A stretch of DNA of 64,000 nt from Ephemerocybe angulata (taxonomy: Eukaryota; Basidiomycota; Agaricomycetes; Agaricales; Psathyrellaceae): the NCBI GenBank assembly GCA_013368325.1, contig JAACJK010000061.1:641893-705892 (forward strand), written 5' to 3'. The translations under genes and the position numbers were made by a program. The notes beneath the pieces are model-generated. The model was not told where the DNA came from. It searched no databases and saw nothing but the letters and a program-made list of their open reading frames with translations. The number at the start of each line of letters is the position of its first letter. Position 1 is the first letter of the stretch. This document shows, in pieces, positions 10,208 to 21,030 of the stretch.

Positions 10208-11853
10208 GAGAGCGTGGAGGGTGCGATCTTTCTGGGGGGCTTGGATAAACGAGGGAGGACAGTGGTCACCTTCGGTTTGTCGAGGATGAGGGGAGGCTGA
10301 GCATCAACGGAGCTATGGTCTGGCACTGCCGGGCGAGAGTCGCGGATTGTCTCCAGGTCATCGATGGCAGGTAGGGAGAAGTGCACGAGAGGTGCAGATG
10401 GAGACCGGCGTGCAGCATCTACGGCCGCTTTCCAAGGATCCAGCGTCCTAACCCTGTCGTTGACCGGGATGAAGTTAGAGGGTGTGGCGCGCTTGATAAG
10501 CAGGTATGCTGCCCTTGCTAATGAGGATGACTCATCGAGACCACCCCTCAAGTAGGAGGGGCCAATATTGTGGCACAGAGAGCGAATGGTTGGAATTGAG
10601 TCTATGTAGAAGACCAACGCTTGTTTGGGAGGGGCATGGAGTGCTGCGTAGCCGATGGCGCATAGCAGGGCATTTGCCCGTGGACCTGACACTGTTATTA
10701 CCTCGACCGATTTGGACGTGCGAGCGATCGCGCATCGAAAACGACCATTCGCAATCCCATGGCAAGCAATATAAATGTTCGTTGGAGATCCCTTTTCTGC
10801 GGCAGGTCCATAGAAGTCAAGTGTAGCCTCTTCGTCGTCCATGTTGGAGGCCATGACCTCGTCCAGGAGGAAATCGAGGTCAGTCGTGCTCTGGGGAAGA
10901 CATTCTTCTCGGGAGAAGGTGTTCTCATGCCCAGACGGATCCTCGGGTTTGTGTATAAACGAGGGGACTTCGAGAGTGAGCTGGAGACAGGCATGGTCAA
11001 ATGAGAAGTGGGGTCTAGTGATGGCTAGCGAAACGAATTGCGTGACAAGTTTCAGAGAAACCAACGCGAAGTCGATGACTGTAGGAGAACCGTGATCCTG
11101 GAACGACGTTGGTAGACCTGGAGAGTTCACCTCCAGTGAAGAGCCATTGGCTATAAGCACGTCATGCGGCGTACAAACATCATCGCGCAACCACCGGCCT
11201 CGAGTGTTGACAATAAGGTCTGACGATGCGCGCGGATACCTGTCACTGGCGCTCTCAAGCTGCCAGTTGCCTATTCTTCCGTTTAGGTCACCAGAGATCA
11301 CGAAACCCTTTCGAGCATTTTCCCCAGCGCACGTAGCAAGAATCTCGGCGAGCTTGACCTCGGGTGAGACCTTACTCCACTTCCTCCATCGAGATAGGGC
11401 GGGCGGAATGTATGCATTGACCACGAACATGTCTTCGAACTCGAGGACGATGATGTCGGGACACGCCAGGTCCTGGCGGTGTTTAAAGGAGAGGTTTGAG
11501 TCGAACACAGCAGCCACCCCACCCCACTGTTGATCATCAGTTGGGATAACGGGACGGGGATGACTGATAATCTCGAAGCCGATAGGCAAATGCCCCGAGA
11601 TATCCTGGTTGGGAGCGAGGCCCGTCTCTTGAAAGAAGGTAATTGAGTTTGACTTGATCATCTCCACGATGACCGCCTCCTTGATTGAAACGGCAAGGTC
11701 TCCCTTGACATTCCACGATGCAACATTCAAAGTCGTGTAGTCTTCTGAAGCACGTTCACGGGTCTCCGGGCTTTCGTACGATAAACTTGAATCATCAGCC
11801 AGGCCTGGCGACGCACTAAGATTGATTGCCTCATTAATCAGAATAATGGTCAA
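10204..11853 (-). CDS. LINE APE-type endonuclease ORF with RNase H-like C-terminal half
   Basis: 549 codons from a TTG; no ATG precedes the first catalytic motif, so the true start or entry mode is unknown. The APE endonuclease fold spans roughly residues 40-300: Asn48 in SWNVKG, Glu76 in FFQET, Asp189 and Asn191 in SGDLNG, Asp261 in VIDFAL, and Asp286-His287 in FDHA. All catalytic positions look intact, so it should nick genomic DNA to prime integration. Residues about 358-468 resemble an RNase H fold (three beta strands, a helix with ANALLCAIGYAAL, then a strand ending FYID at Asp418), but the expected acidic residues in strand 1 and helix A are absent. This order, and the separation from RT, is unusual. 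The frame is open upstream to a TGA at 11884. Confidence 0.8.
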   Translation of the reverse strand: MTIILINEAINLSASPGLADDSSLSYESPETRERASEDYTTLNVASWNVKGDLAVSIKEAVIVEMIKSNSITFFQETGLAPNQDISGHLPIGFEIISHPRPVIPTDDQQWGGVAAVFDSNLSFKHRQDLACPDIIVLEFEDMFVVNAYIPPALSRWRKWSKVSPEVKLAEILATCAGENARKGFVISGDLNGRIGNWQLESASDRYPRASSDLIVNTRGRWLRDDVCTPHDVLIANGSSLEVNSPGLPTSFQDHGSPTVIDFALVSLKLVTQFVSLAITRPHFSFDHACLQLTLEVPSFIHKPEDPSGHENTFSREECLPQSTTDLDFLLDEVMASNMDDEEATLDFYGPAAEKGSPTNIYIACHGIANGRFRCAIARTSKSVEVITVSGPRANALLCAIGYAALHAPPKQALVFYIDSIPTIRSLCHNIGPSYLRGGLDESSSLARAAYLLIKRATPSNFIPVNDRVRTLDPWKAAVDAARRSPSAPLVHFSLPAIDDLETIRDSRPAVPDHSSVDAQPPLILDKPKVTTVLPRLSKPPRKIAPSTLS

Positions 11854-12014
11854 TGTGTTAGAGACCGGGCATACGTGAGGGATTCATCATGAAAGTCATC
11901 ATCATTGGAATCGTAAGGGGTACTTGAAGGCGATCCGGAACTAGAGACAGTATCATAAGATTCATAACAAGTCCGAGAATATGTATGTATATAAGGCGTA
12001 CGAAAACGGTCCAT
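11850..12014 (-). CDS. Small ORF between LINE ORF1 and endonuclease ORF
   Basis: 54 codons from an ATG, rich in Ser, Asp, Thr and Tyr. It lies in the same frame as ORF1 and that frame has no stop between the ORF1 TGA (12093-12095) and 11850. Its TGA overlaps the TTG used as nominal start of the endonuclease frame, and the two frames overlap by about 34 nt. It may be a linker through which ribosomes reach the endonuclease ORF, the 3' part of a longer ORF1 interrupted by one TGA, or simply noncoding spacer. No domain recognised. Confidence 0.35.
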   Translation of the reverse strand: MDRFRTPYIHTYSRTCYESYDTVSSSGSPSSTPYDSNDDDFHDESLTYARSLTH

Positions 12015-12092
12015 CGGGGGAAGCAAAATCGAGATCAAGTGAGTCCATTGGTTGCAGAGAATGATCAGACACAGGCGTGAAGAGCGAGCAAT

Positions 12093-13322
12093 TCAATTGT
12101 TGGAGATATGAGCGATAGCGCCGGGAACAGGAGGGTTGTGGGCAACACAGGCCACAAAGGCTTCCGCAGATCGACGGTTGTGGAACTTGATCGAGTAGTG
12201 GTCGCACGCAACGGATCTGGTGGACTGAATGGACGCCCTCCCAAAAGCCGTGCTGTTGTAGGCAATGAGGATCTCAATGACAGCGGCGTGGTGGTTGCCG
12301 TCGTGCGATAAGTTCGAGTGTGGGCCGTATAGGACGATAGCAGGCTGGTCGGCTTGATAAGCGGGAGGGCCTGTGGCCGCGCGAGCCTCGCGAGCAGCAC
12401 GGTAAGGCAAGTCGCGGCTTGGGCGAAGTTGAGGGGTGCGTACAGGAAGAGCGGAGGGAGGGGAAGGATTCGCCAGATAGTGAGGATTAGGCGGGGAGTG
12501 GGTGGTGGTAGGGAAGGAAGGTGCAACGGGGGCAGAGCCTGACACCTTCGAGATGTTGGTGATGGAACCGCGCACGGCGTTCACGGATCCGCTCAGAAAG
12601 TCCACGCGGCCACGGAGCTCCGACATCTCTCCGTTGAGCGCCTCGAGGCTCTGGACTGCAGGATAAATGGAGCTGATGTCCTCCTTGGCATGGTCAACCG
12701 AGTCTTGGATTTCGTCCGCGGTGGTCCTAGCCCAGTTGGCAGTATCCAATGCGAGTCCAACCTCATCCTTCATCTTGTTGACGGTGGAGTCGATGCGTGA
12801 AACATTGGCTTGCATGTCGTTCATCCTGGTCCACATCGATTCGGACGCCTTTTCCAATTTGGAGAGTCTTTCGCCGAACCCCTCGTTGGACGTCTCGACG
12901 ATATCGAGACGGTCAGCGAGGATCACAACATCGTCTTCTTCCACTTTATGGAGACGTGCAGCGATGTCTGCGAGTCGAACCGCCTCCAGCTCGTCGATGC
13001 GTTTGTTGACGAGACTGATCTTGGCGTTTACGGAGCGAAGAGCGGGTGCAATCGAGGACTCGGGAGCTGTGTTGGGGGCGATGTGAGGAATGGTGTCCTC
13101 CTGAACGATGGTCTTCGCTTTCTTCTTCCCATAGGCCTTGCTGGAGGTAGCAGTAGCTGTGGTCGGCGCAGCAGGAGGGACAGTCGTGGCGGCCCCTTTG
13201 CCGCGAACAGGGCGAGCGGGGGGAGGCACGGGGACATTGGGGTCTGCCTCGGGTACAATGGGAGGGATGATAGGAAGAGATTTGGTCGCCGGGAGGCCTT
13301 TGATGGGTGATTGCTTTGGCAT
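12093..13322 (-). CDS. LINE ORF1, coiled-coil nucleic-acid-binding type
   Basis: 409 codons with a good ATG. The N-terminal 60 residues are Pro/Ala/Lys-rich. Residues about 90-255 are heptad-rich (RLSKLEKASESMWTRM region and others), predicting a long coiled coil for oligomerisation. A Pro/Ser linker follows, and the last 75 residues show alternating strands and helices (AIVLYGP, AAVIEILIAY, DHYSIKFHNRRSAEAF) reminiscent of an RRM-like fold. Coiled coil plus RRM-like order is that of L1-type ORF1 proteins, which bind element RNA in a ribonucleoprotein. RRM assignment is inference. It stops at a TGA 79 bp before the small ORF. Confidence 0.75.
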   Translation of the reverse strand: MPKQSPIKGLPATKSLPIIPPIVPEADPNVPVPPPARPVRGKGAATTVPPAAPTTATATSSKAYGKKKAKTIVQEDTIPHIAPNTAPESSIAPALRSVNAKISLVNKRIDELEAVRLADIAARLHKVEEDDVVILADRLDIVETSNEGFGERLSKLEKASESMWTRMNDMQANVSRIDSTVNKMKDEVGLALDTANWARTTADEIQDSVDHAKEDISSIYPAVQSLEALNGEMSELRGRVDFLSGSVNAVRGSITNISKVSGSAPVAPSFPTTTHSPPNPHYLANPSPPSALPVRTPQLRPSRDLPYRAAREARAATGPPAYQADQPAIVLYGPHSNLSHDGNHHAAVIEILIAYNSTAFGRASIQSTRSVACDHYSIKFHNRRSAEAFVACVAHNPPVPGAIAHISNN

Positions 13323-13770
13323 GGTTGAGAGGAGGGCACGAACGATGATAGGAGATCCATGGATGGGGTGAAATCTTATATATTAACGGATAACGGCCCA
13401 AGCCCAGAGGATGTAAGGCGAACTTGAGACAGCCCCACAAGGGCGGTATGGAGAGTAGAGATGTCCCATTTTGTGGTGGGACTGAGTATTGTTCGTGAAG
13501 AGGAAGTGTGGAAGTGTAACGGAGGAAAGCGACGCGGCGCTGCTGCCAGGCTGGCAGCACAGCGTGCGCCGAGCGATCAGATCAATTCCGTCTTATTCGG
13601 GCGGTGCATGCAAGACAACAAGTTATAGATAATGCTAGCGGCAGCTGTTGTTGTATCGAGACATATCAGAGTTGGGGGTCAAGACGGTTCAAAGGCAGTA
13701 TGAAATCAAATCCCCCGTAATTTCAAGGGATAGGTGGTAGGCGATAGGCAGTGATGGGTTGTGAACGGAA

Positions 13771-14097
13771 ATGAAGCCATACGGCCTTCCAGACAAGGCA
13801 AATAGAGGCCATACGGCCCTCGAATAGAGCTTAGAGCATGTAGAGGCCATACAGCCTTCATGAGAGACAAAAAGAGGCCATTCAGGCGAGGGAAACAGAG
13901 GCCATACGGCCCTCTAATAGATCATATATAGGCTATACAGCCCTCGAGAGATAAGAAAGGAGGCCATACGGCCCTCGAACAGAACATGTAGAGGCTATAC
14001 AGCCCTCGAGAGAGACGAAGTGAAGCCATACGGCCCTCGAGAGAGATGAGATGAGGCCATACGGCCCTCAAAAGAGACGAGATGAGGCCATACGGTC
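13771..14097. repeat. Minisatellite, about 11 units of about 31 bp with palindromic core
   Basis: Eleven copies of a core 'gaggccatacggccctc' (or one- to four-base variants such as 'ggctatacagccctc') spaced about 29-36 bp apart. The spacers are purine-rich ('gagagatgagat' type) and similar to each other. The core is an imperfect palindrome (GGCC-atac-GGCC). It sits about 200 bp beyond the 5' edge of the retrotransposon. Confidence 0.85.
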
Positions 14098-14099
14098 AT

Positions 14100-16980
14100 G
14101 TCACCACCAGCGGTGCTGAGAACGAACGAAAAGCTTGCTTGCGATTGAGGTGAGTGGATTGTATTGTTGTGTCACACAAAAGGTTAAATTGTGCTAAGGA
14201 TATCCTCACCAGAGATCAGATGCCTCGTACAGCCTGCTGTGGTTGGGTATATACGGAAACATTTTGACGTAGTCGTGAATGTTGAATGGGTGGTGCGGCT
14301 GTGGCCGCTCAACGAATTCTGGATTAAAACTGTACCTTTCCCACTTATTCAAACCAATTAATAGCTCGGTGAAATCATTGTTGCTTCAGGAATTGTGCTC
14401 GTCGTGGGGACTGGAAGAGATAGGGAACTCGACTGGCGCACTCTCAAAACAGATTCAACGCGCTGACTCCCGCTCGATACCCTCGACGATAAACTGGAGC
14501 TCGGATACTCCAGCTCAAGCCCAAAGCTCAAGCTCGCGCACGAGGTTGTACGTGTTATGGGTGGTGTCGCGGTTCACCATGTGTTGGGCTTTCTCGGATG
14601 TCGGATGAGGATGACCGGACGATTGAGGTCGGTGAACATCACACACACACATGCCCTCCCAGTAGCCCTATATTTACATCGAGTGAAATCGAGAAGGTTT
14701 ACGCGGGAGGTAGTAGACACCCTCGGATGTGTCGTCGCTGACCTGCAATAATACTAAAATTCAACATCCCGGGATGGTTTGAATCCACAGAGTCAAGAGT
14801 ACGATTAACTCGAAACACTTAACTCAATGAACGGACGTCCATCCGTGGTGAGGGAGATAAAAATGCACCATAATTACATAGCCTGAGCGTGATCCTCATG
14901 CTTGGCTTCACTGTGCATGACCGTATCCCAAAGTTGGAGACAACTCACTTCCCCTGGGCCCCGGAAAGTCACACCACTACTCGCAGTCCCTCGCCACTTG
15001 CGTACGTGCATAGATTAAACCTAGTCTAAATTCCAAGACCGGTGATCGTGTGGCGAGTGGAGCGAAGACTCGATGGATTGGATAGGTCGAATGACACATT
15101 GTCAGAGAGGAACCACTACTTCACAATAATGGGAGTGTCACGGACGCACTTACCTAGAATCTGGTTCATGGCATCAAACCGAGCCCATGATGCCTCTCCG
15201 GGCCTAAGTACCGCCCGTGGCGCGAGGTCTGACTGCGTCAGCAAATGCGATGAACAGCAAGGCATGACAGACGCCGTGCAATTCCAGCTATCGACGTCGT
15301 CGTGGGCTAGTGTAACATCGAGACTATTGTGACACCCGAGCTCGTCTTCTCATCTTGTTTGTCGGCTAGTTCACCATAAAATCTCAACTTGATCGCAGTG
15401 TCGAAACAACGTAGAAGTCGGGCTCACCAGAACGCGAGGCGAGGTCATCGTCGATACACATCGTTCTATTGCCCAAAAGCGCCGTTACAAGAGCCAGAAC
15501 GTCACGGGAAAGAATCGCTTGGTACGATCAGCCATCAGTGACCGACCGAGAACGAAGGCGCGAGGACAGAGGTTCGAGGACCGCCCCGCCCGGGGCTCAC
15601 GGCTGGGCACAGGCTATTAATACGATATATTTATCTATTCTAAAAAAGCAGTAGATGATAACAGGACATCAAAGTCAGAGGTGAAAGTGAAACGAAATGA
15701 ATCGAAACGGAACGGAATGAGGAGTAAGAAAACAAGTGGTAGTGGTAGTGGTAGTTAACCCGAAATTAGACCTCATTAAGTAATGAGGACTATGGTCCCT
15801 GACGTCGGGAGGAATCGCGGTGTCGACCTATGGACCTCATCCCTGTCGTCTCTGCATCGAAATCTATCAGAGTCGGCGAGGGAGTCGGGGGTCAATTGAC
15901 TGGTTTGCAGACATGCACAGAGCCTGGCGAGGAATATGCAAGTCCGCGCTCGCAAGATACGAGCAGAGCAGTGCAAATAGAGGTAAGTGGGGGCACGAGA
16001 ATATTCGGTACAACACGAGGAACTGTAGAGAAATTCACAGGGGAAGAATTTAAGGGTGTCGAAGACATATTTCGAAAATGTCGGGCAAAGGTCGGGGTGG
16101 TCCAGAAAGCGGTGAACTGCCAGTCTGCAGACCGGAAGCGTGACAGGCCCTTGCGGTGCGAGGAGAGGTGATGAATTTGAAGTACATGTTAAGTGGGAGC
16201 ATCTACGACCAATCTATCGTGTTTTTACATCGAGAAAGCTGGTAGAGGTTGGGTAAAGGCGGTGACAAGGTGTAACTGCAGTCACGAATCCGATCAGGGA
16301 GTCGAGCTGTGTGAATGGTCTTCGCATAATACATAGGTAATACGCCTATTGGTAAGCCTGACAGTCTACCGACAACGCGATAGTATTTAGGGGGAGTTCC
16401 TTTCAGATCCCGACTCCCAGGGGTAGATTAATGGGTGCAATCGTAGATGCCGCTAGGCAAGACGGGCGCAGGCTCCCTGGACACCTTCAATGAGGTTATC
16501 AGACCCTTGGGAGGATTAAAGTCGGGAAACTACTTGAGCGCTTTCAAACGGGCCGCTGGTGGGTAGACGTCTGTTCAGGGCTAGACCATATGTTAATATG
16601 GAGAGACAGTCGTAACGGTGTGGTCTTGGATGCGTCTTGGACCTATATTAATAGAACAAGGGATGCATAAACAAGAGAGTTGGGTGCGCATCAAGTGCAG
16701 TATGACTAAGGAGTGAAACATAGTTTTGTGTGCATCAGACAAGAGAAACACTAGGCGGGTGCGACATCGCAGAAATGAGGGTGAAAGGCGAGAGCAGCAT
16801 GTGGGTGCCGATGTCGACAGGAGAAGGAACGGCGACATGGCGCGTATCTTCGAAGACTGAACGAGAGGGCTGCCCGATGGCCATCATTCGATGCCCGGGC
16901 TCGACCATAGTAACACGGTACAACGTCGTAGTCTTATACCCCAAGGAAGCTCAAGAACCCGGTCACGTCCCAACAGTCGC
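14100..16980. other. No supported gene; short simple repeats only
   Basis: Both strands were read. Open frames reach about 113 codons (15830-16171 plus) but none shows a known motif or a sensible intron pattern. A (GGTAGT) run lies near 15735-15756. 'cacacacaca' runs occur near 14640. A decayed gene could be hidden here without being recognised. Confidence 0.4.
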
Positions 16981-16999
16981 CTAACAGCCCAAGTTTGTC

Positions 17000-17275
17000 A
17001 GTATCCCGGACTCGATAACCATTGGATAGCCCAGTCTCGATAGCCCACACTCGATACCCCGAATGCGATGGCCTGAACTCGATAACCGGGCCAAAACTCG
17101 ATAACACAAACTCGAGTCATGTATCCTCACCCAAACTCGCATCGTGTATCCTCTGATTCCTCTCGCCGAACACGATAACCCAATCCCAAACTCGGTAACC
17201 CAGTCCCGAAACTCGATATCCCAATCCCGAAACTCGATACCCCAGTCCCGAAACTCGATATCCCAGTCACAAGTG
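17000..17275. repeat. Minisatellite, 21-bp units at its core
   Basis: Reiterations of 'aactcgatatcccagtccc' with variants. From about 17190 to 17275 there are four to five near-regular 21-bp units; the left part (17000-17180) is more diverged with 'actcgata' blocks every 16-25 bp. Because 21 is a multiple of three, the minus strand reads as a seven-residue peptide repeat, which is a by-product of the DNA repeat. Confidence 0.8.
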
Positions 17276-17289
17276 TCAGAAATGCTACG

Positions 17290-20200
17290 CCTATCGGTAG
17301 GTGGAACCGCGTTTCCGAGCGTGCCTGGGGCAACGACCGTTACTGCCACCCCCGGGTCCACGTTGACTCCTGCCTGAGCCTTTTGGAGAGGAGGGTAGAT
17401 ATGGACTTTTCTCACCCGTGGGCTGTATAATGTTCTCGTGTAGATATATACGAATCAATAACCAAAGTGAACATATGGGATCCAGGTGAGTAGGGACTGG
17501 TCTGAGTTGTCAGCTAGTCGGAGTCGTAGCTGTTTCGTTGCATGATGAAGCGCGTGGGCAGAGAGGCGACCGTCAAGTCCAGAGGAGGGATCGAAAGGAA
17601 CGATATTTGAAGCTAATGAAAGTGGGTATATGGGTGCATACGGTGAAACGAAACTGATATATCAAATGAGAGGTAAGTGGAAGTCGCTCGAGACCGAGGA
17701 TATCTGAATGCCTGTCAAACACACTCACCAGACGCCCTCACACGCATCCAAGTTCCAATCCAACTTTACTCCTCAATCCTCCTCGTTGTTGCCGCTGTCG
17801 CGCATCCCAGAATGTTGGTGTGCGGATTGTGTGCGGCGTACTCATGTTCGTCAGTATCCCGGGCCAGGTGTGCTGCGTGCCGCGGCCGAGTTGACGCCGT
17901 AAAGCAAATCGACGCAACGAAAAGGCTCAGGCGAGTTCATCGCCCAACCGACCTCGAGCCCGAATCAACCATAAAACCTCTCCTCCCCGTCACCCTTCCC
18001 TCCACTTACACCTTCCGAAAACGACGAGAATACATCTCATCTCTCGAACCCCCAAACTCACCACCGCCTTACTCTCGAACCTCGCCTCCAAACTGTAGCC
18101 AGATAGATATACGTGTTCAGCACCCTCCCTCTCGCCTATCTAGAGAAGACGGGCGACGCAACAACGTGCGGCGATCAACAGCTCTAGAAACGAGAGAGGG
18201 AAGAGAGGAAGAAACAAACGGAGGATGATGCACGCGATGCGCACCAAACGGACTCGGAATTTCGACGCAAGCAACACCAAGAAACGAAGGTATACGAGAG
18301 CAACGAACTTACTTAATCACTACCCGTTACGCGTTCGTATCACCCACGCACTCACGCTTGTCGCCAAGTTCACCCCACCTCTACCTCAAGTCCGTCTCCA
18401 TCCGTCGCCGTCGTGGTATGTTGTCCTGCTCGTCGTTACGCCCTCGCCCTACTCACGCTCAGACGCACCGTCCATCAACCCATCACCGCCGTCCTTCATG
18501 TATCTTCCATCCCCCTCAGCTTCGCCTCCATCCTTCATGTATCTTAAATTCCCATCGCCGCGCCGATCCCACACCTCCCAACCGCCTCCGATCTATCCAC
18601 CCTACGTCATTCCGCCCTATTCGTTCTCCCCCATCCATCTTCGACTCCCACCTTGCACTGGCACCGCTACGGTTCTCCCCTCGTTGAGCGAAAGAGGGCG
18701 AAGGGAGAGCGAGGATAGAAAACGAAATGTAGCGCGGAAGGGATGTGGGTCAACGAAGGGATATGAATCCGGAGCGTCCGAGACTGGAACGCAGAGCAGA
18801 GGGTGCTTGGACACCGAATATCAAAGGTTGAAGGCGAGTCGGGCTGGGCGACGACGAGTGGGACGACTGGCAGAGAGCCCCGAACCTCCATCCCTCTTCC
18901 CATTTCACAATCCCGCCTCCGCCCTTCCTCCCACACGACCGGTACAGCCACGGGCGCGCCCCTCAAACCGCAGACTGCACTCCCCACCATCGCATTCTTC
19001 TCCCTCTCCTCCAAACTAGCGACTAGCCCCTCTCTCCCACCCCCCCCAAATTGTCCAACAGCGCACCGCTATCGCTCTTTGTCGCCGGCGAGCCCAAGAG
19101 AACGGACGACTACGCAGCCGAGGGGCGCATGATTGAGCACAAAAGAAGGCGGATGGTACGAGCGCGCGAGGGTCTGGGTCGACGGCACACCTGAGGTGGA
19201 GGACGAGGGTGAATCGTTGCACGGGAGGTGGTTCGATGGCGGAGATCGATGATCGAAAACGAGGAGTAACGAAAGAACTGCGGACAGAACGACAAATGCC
19301 GGACCTAGGGCCTGGGAATGGTCGAATACCGGGCATAGATCGAACGGTACGTCGATACCAGGGGGCTGGTATGCCCCACCTCTCGAAACCTCTCCTCCCT
19401 CACGGCGCTCAAACTCCCTGCAAGCCTCCCTCACCGCCTCACTCTCCAGCCTCTCCTCCGAAATCTTCTCAACCTCTGTCCGAGCCCGACGTATGGAGCG
19501 GTGGATCCATGGCGGACACCGATAAAGGTTAATGCCGGTTTCGTGTGATAAGAGACAATAAGCGCATGAGCGGGAATGGTCTGTGGGATCGTAGAGGGGC
19601 TGCGGCTCCGAAGGCTGAGCAGACTGGCACAGCTATTCCTTCTGAGACGCCGGGGTGGGGAGGTAGGATGGCGCCGTCCGCATCGATGAAGGTGAGAATG
19701 ATGGCGGTGCTGTCGAGCAGTCACGGTGGTTCCGTTGCGAGGGGCAGGGGATAGAGGTAAGTCTACAGGCCGATTCGGGCTGGAGCAGAGGTTCGATGTC
19801 GCGCCCGAGGATCGCGAAGAAGAAGACGCTGTAGAGTGTGTCAGTGGGCGGACGTAAGATGGGGGAGGACGCTACGAGGAGTGCATACGTGTATATGGGC
19901 GGTAAAAGAATCTAATTCGGCGAGCGTTGGAGATGCGGAGGCACTGAGAGGTACGGCCGTGTCCTCGTTTGGACGAGGCGCGGCTGTAGGTGGAGTTCGA
20001 TATCCGTCGGAGCTGACCTGATGCTGGAGACGTGCAGCTGCAGGTTTGCTGCTGGTCCGTTAGGGTGTAATATGGACAAATAAAGAGGGTCACGTACGGC
20101 GATGGGGCTCTGGGGACGAGGAGATGGTGGTGGGAGGCAACAACGAATGATGCCCCGCTCCGGCCTCATCTTTGATTGATGACTAAGTGCTCGGGCTCTG

Positions 20201-21030
20201 TTCTCCTTGTTTTCGCTGTGCTTGTTTCCGTGTCTGCGACCGAGGGTGTGTTTCGATTCCGTCGTCCTCTCGACTGTAGCATCAAGCCAGCGGCGATCCC
20301 AAAGTCCCTTCACATTGGCTCGCACTGAATGGCTGGGCTCCCCTCTGGATACAGTACGTCTCTCCCTTTCACCCCTCGTGTTCCGCCCGTTCACCCCTCT
20401 CCCGCATTTATGCTAAGATATATATTCGCCCTCTTATCGCAGTGCTACATAGTACATACCACTTCAGGATGGGAGTGTCTGAGTTATACCGCCATTCAGT
20501 AGGGAGGCCGCATGCAATCACCGAGGCTAGTACTCTCGAGCTTTGGCGTGTGCAATCTAATTCCTGCCGAGAAATCCAGCGCCTACCCTACAGAGTCTTT
20601 ATTTGTGAGTATCCGAGTTCTGGATAGAATCGCTCTAGATTGTAAACATCCCGCGGAGTCACCCATTTGAACTTCCCACTGCAGAAGCAGCTTGACGAGA
20701 CTTCCTCCACAGTCTATGCGAGGTCGCTGTCGAAATGTCTATAGGTCCGTTCATAACTTGAAGTACGATTTAAATACCGAGCATGGAAAGCTGGGATAGA
20801 TGACTAGGCGAGTGGTCTGAGGCCGACTTGTCTATACTGCATATACTTTAGCACAAAGTCAGTATTATTCATGGTCAGCGTCGCGGGTCTAATTATCGTC
20901 CTGGCTCGATGCGCGCAGCCCTGCCTGCATATTTCGTCGTTCTGCGAATTAGTGATTAGCTGTCTGTACCCAACAAAAGACCGACGTTTTGATTAATTTC
21001 CGGGTTGAAAATCAACACCTCGATGGTTAG
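17290..21030. other. Low-confidence region with decayed coding traces
   Basis: Pro/Ser/Arg-rich open frames on both strands (for example 18225-19019 plus) look compositional. One stretch is more protein-like: 19048-19245 plus reads as LSNSAPLSLFVAGEP, then DDYAAEGRMIEHKRRR, and after a one-base shift VWVDGTPEVEDEGE and HGRWFDGG. This suggests a frameshifted exon of an unrecognised gene. A coiled 'SSLSSEIFS' segment lies near 19450. No product can be named. Confidence 0.35.

Larger units (their letters stand above)
7481..13570 (-). mobile_element. Near-full-length non-LTR (LINE-type) retrotransposon
   Basis: Minus-strand element of about 6 kb. It comprises a 5' region (right edge approximate), ORF1 (coiled coil) at 13322-12093, an endonuclease ORF at 11853-10204, a reverse transcriptase/zinc-knuckle ORF at 10207-7796, a 3' UTR of about 300 nt, and a terminal hexanucleotide tail (TATCAT on the plus strand, 7481-7500). 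There are no LTRs and no integrase, and an APE-type endonuclease is present, so this is a LINE by architecture. The long frames have no internal stops, so the copy is young or under constraint. Target-site duplications were not identified, so the 5' boundary is uncertain. A diverged relative of its 3' end lies at about 44593-45780. Confidence 0.85.

Noticed and set aside
13771..14097. CRISPR-like array of palindromic repeats with spacers
   Set aside because: Eukaryotic context, no cas genes, repeats vary in sequence and length, and the spacers resemble each other. It is a minisatellite.
16981..17415. Protein with heptapeptide repeats on the minus strand
   Set aside because: The 21-bp minisatellite alone produces the seven-residue periodicity, and the flanking frame has no features.
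18225..19019. 264-codon Pro/Ser-rich protein
   Set aside because: Composition-driven open frame with equally open frames on both strands and no recognisable motif or splice structure.
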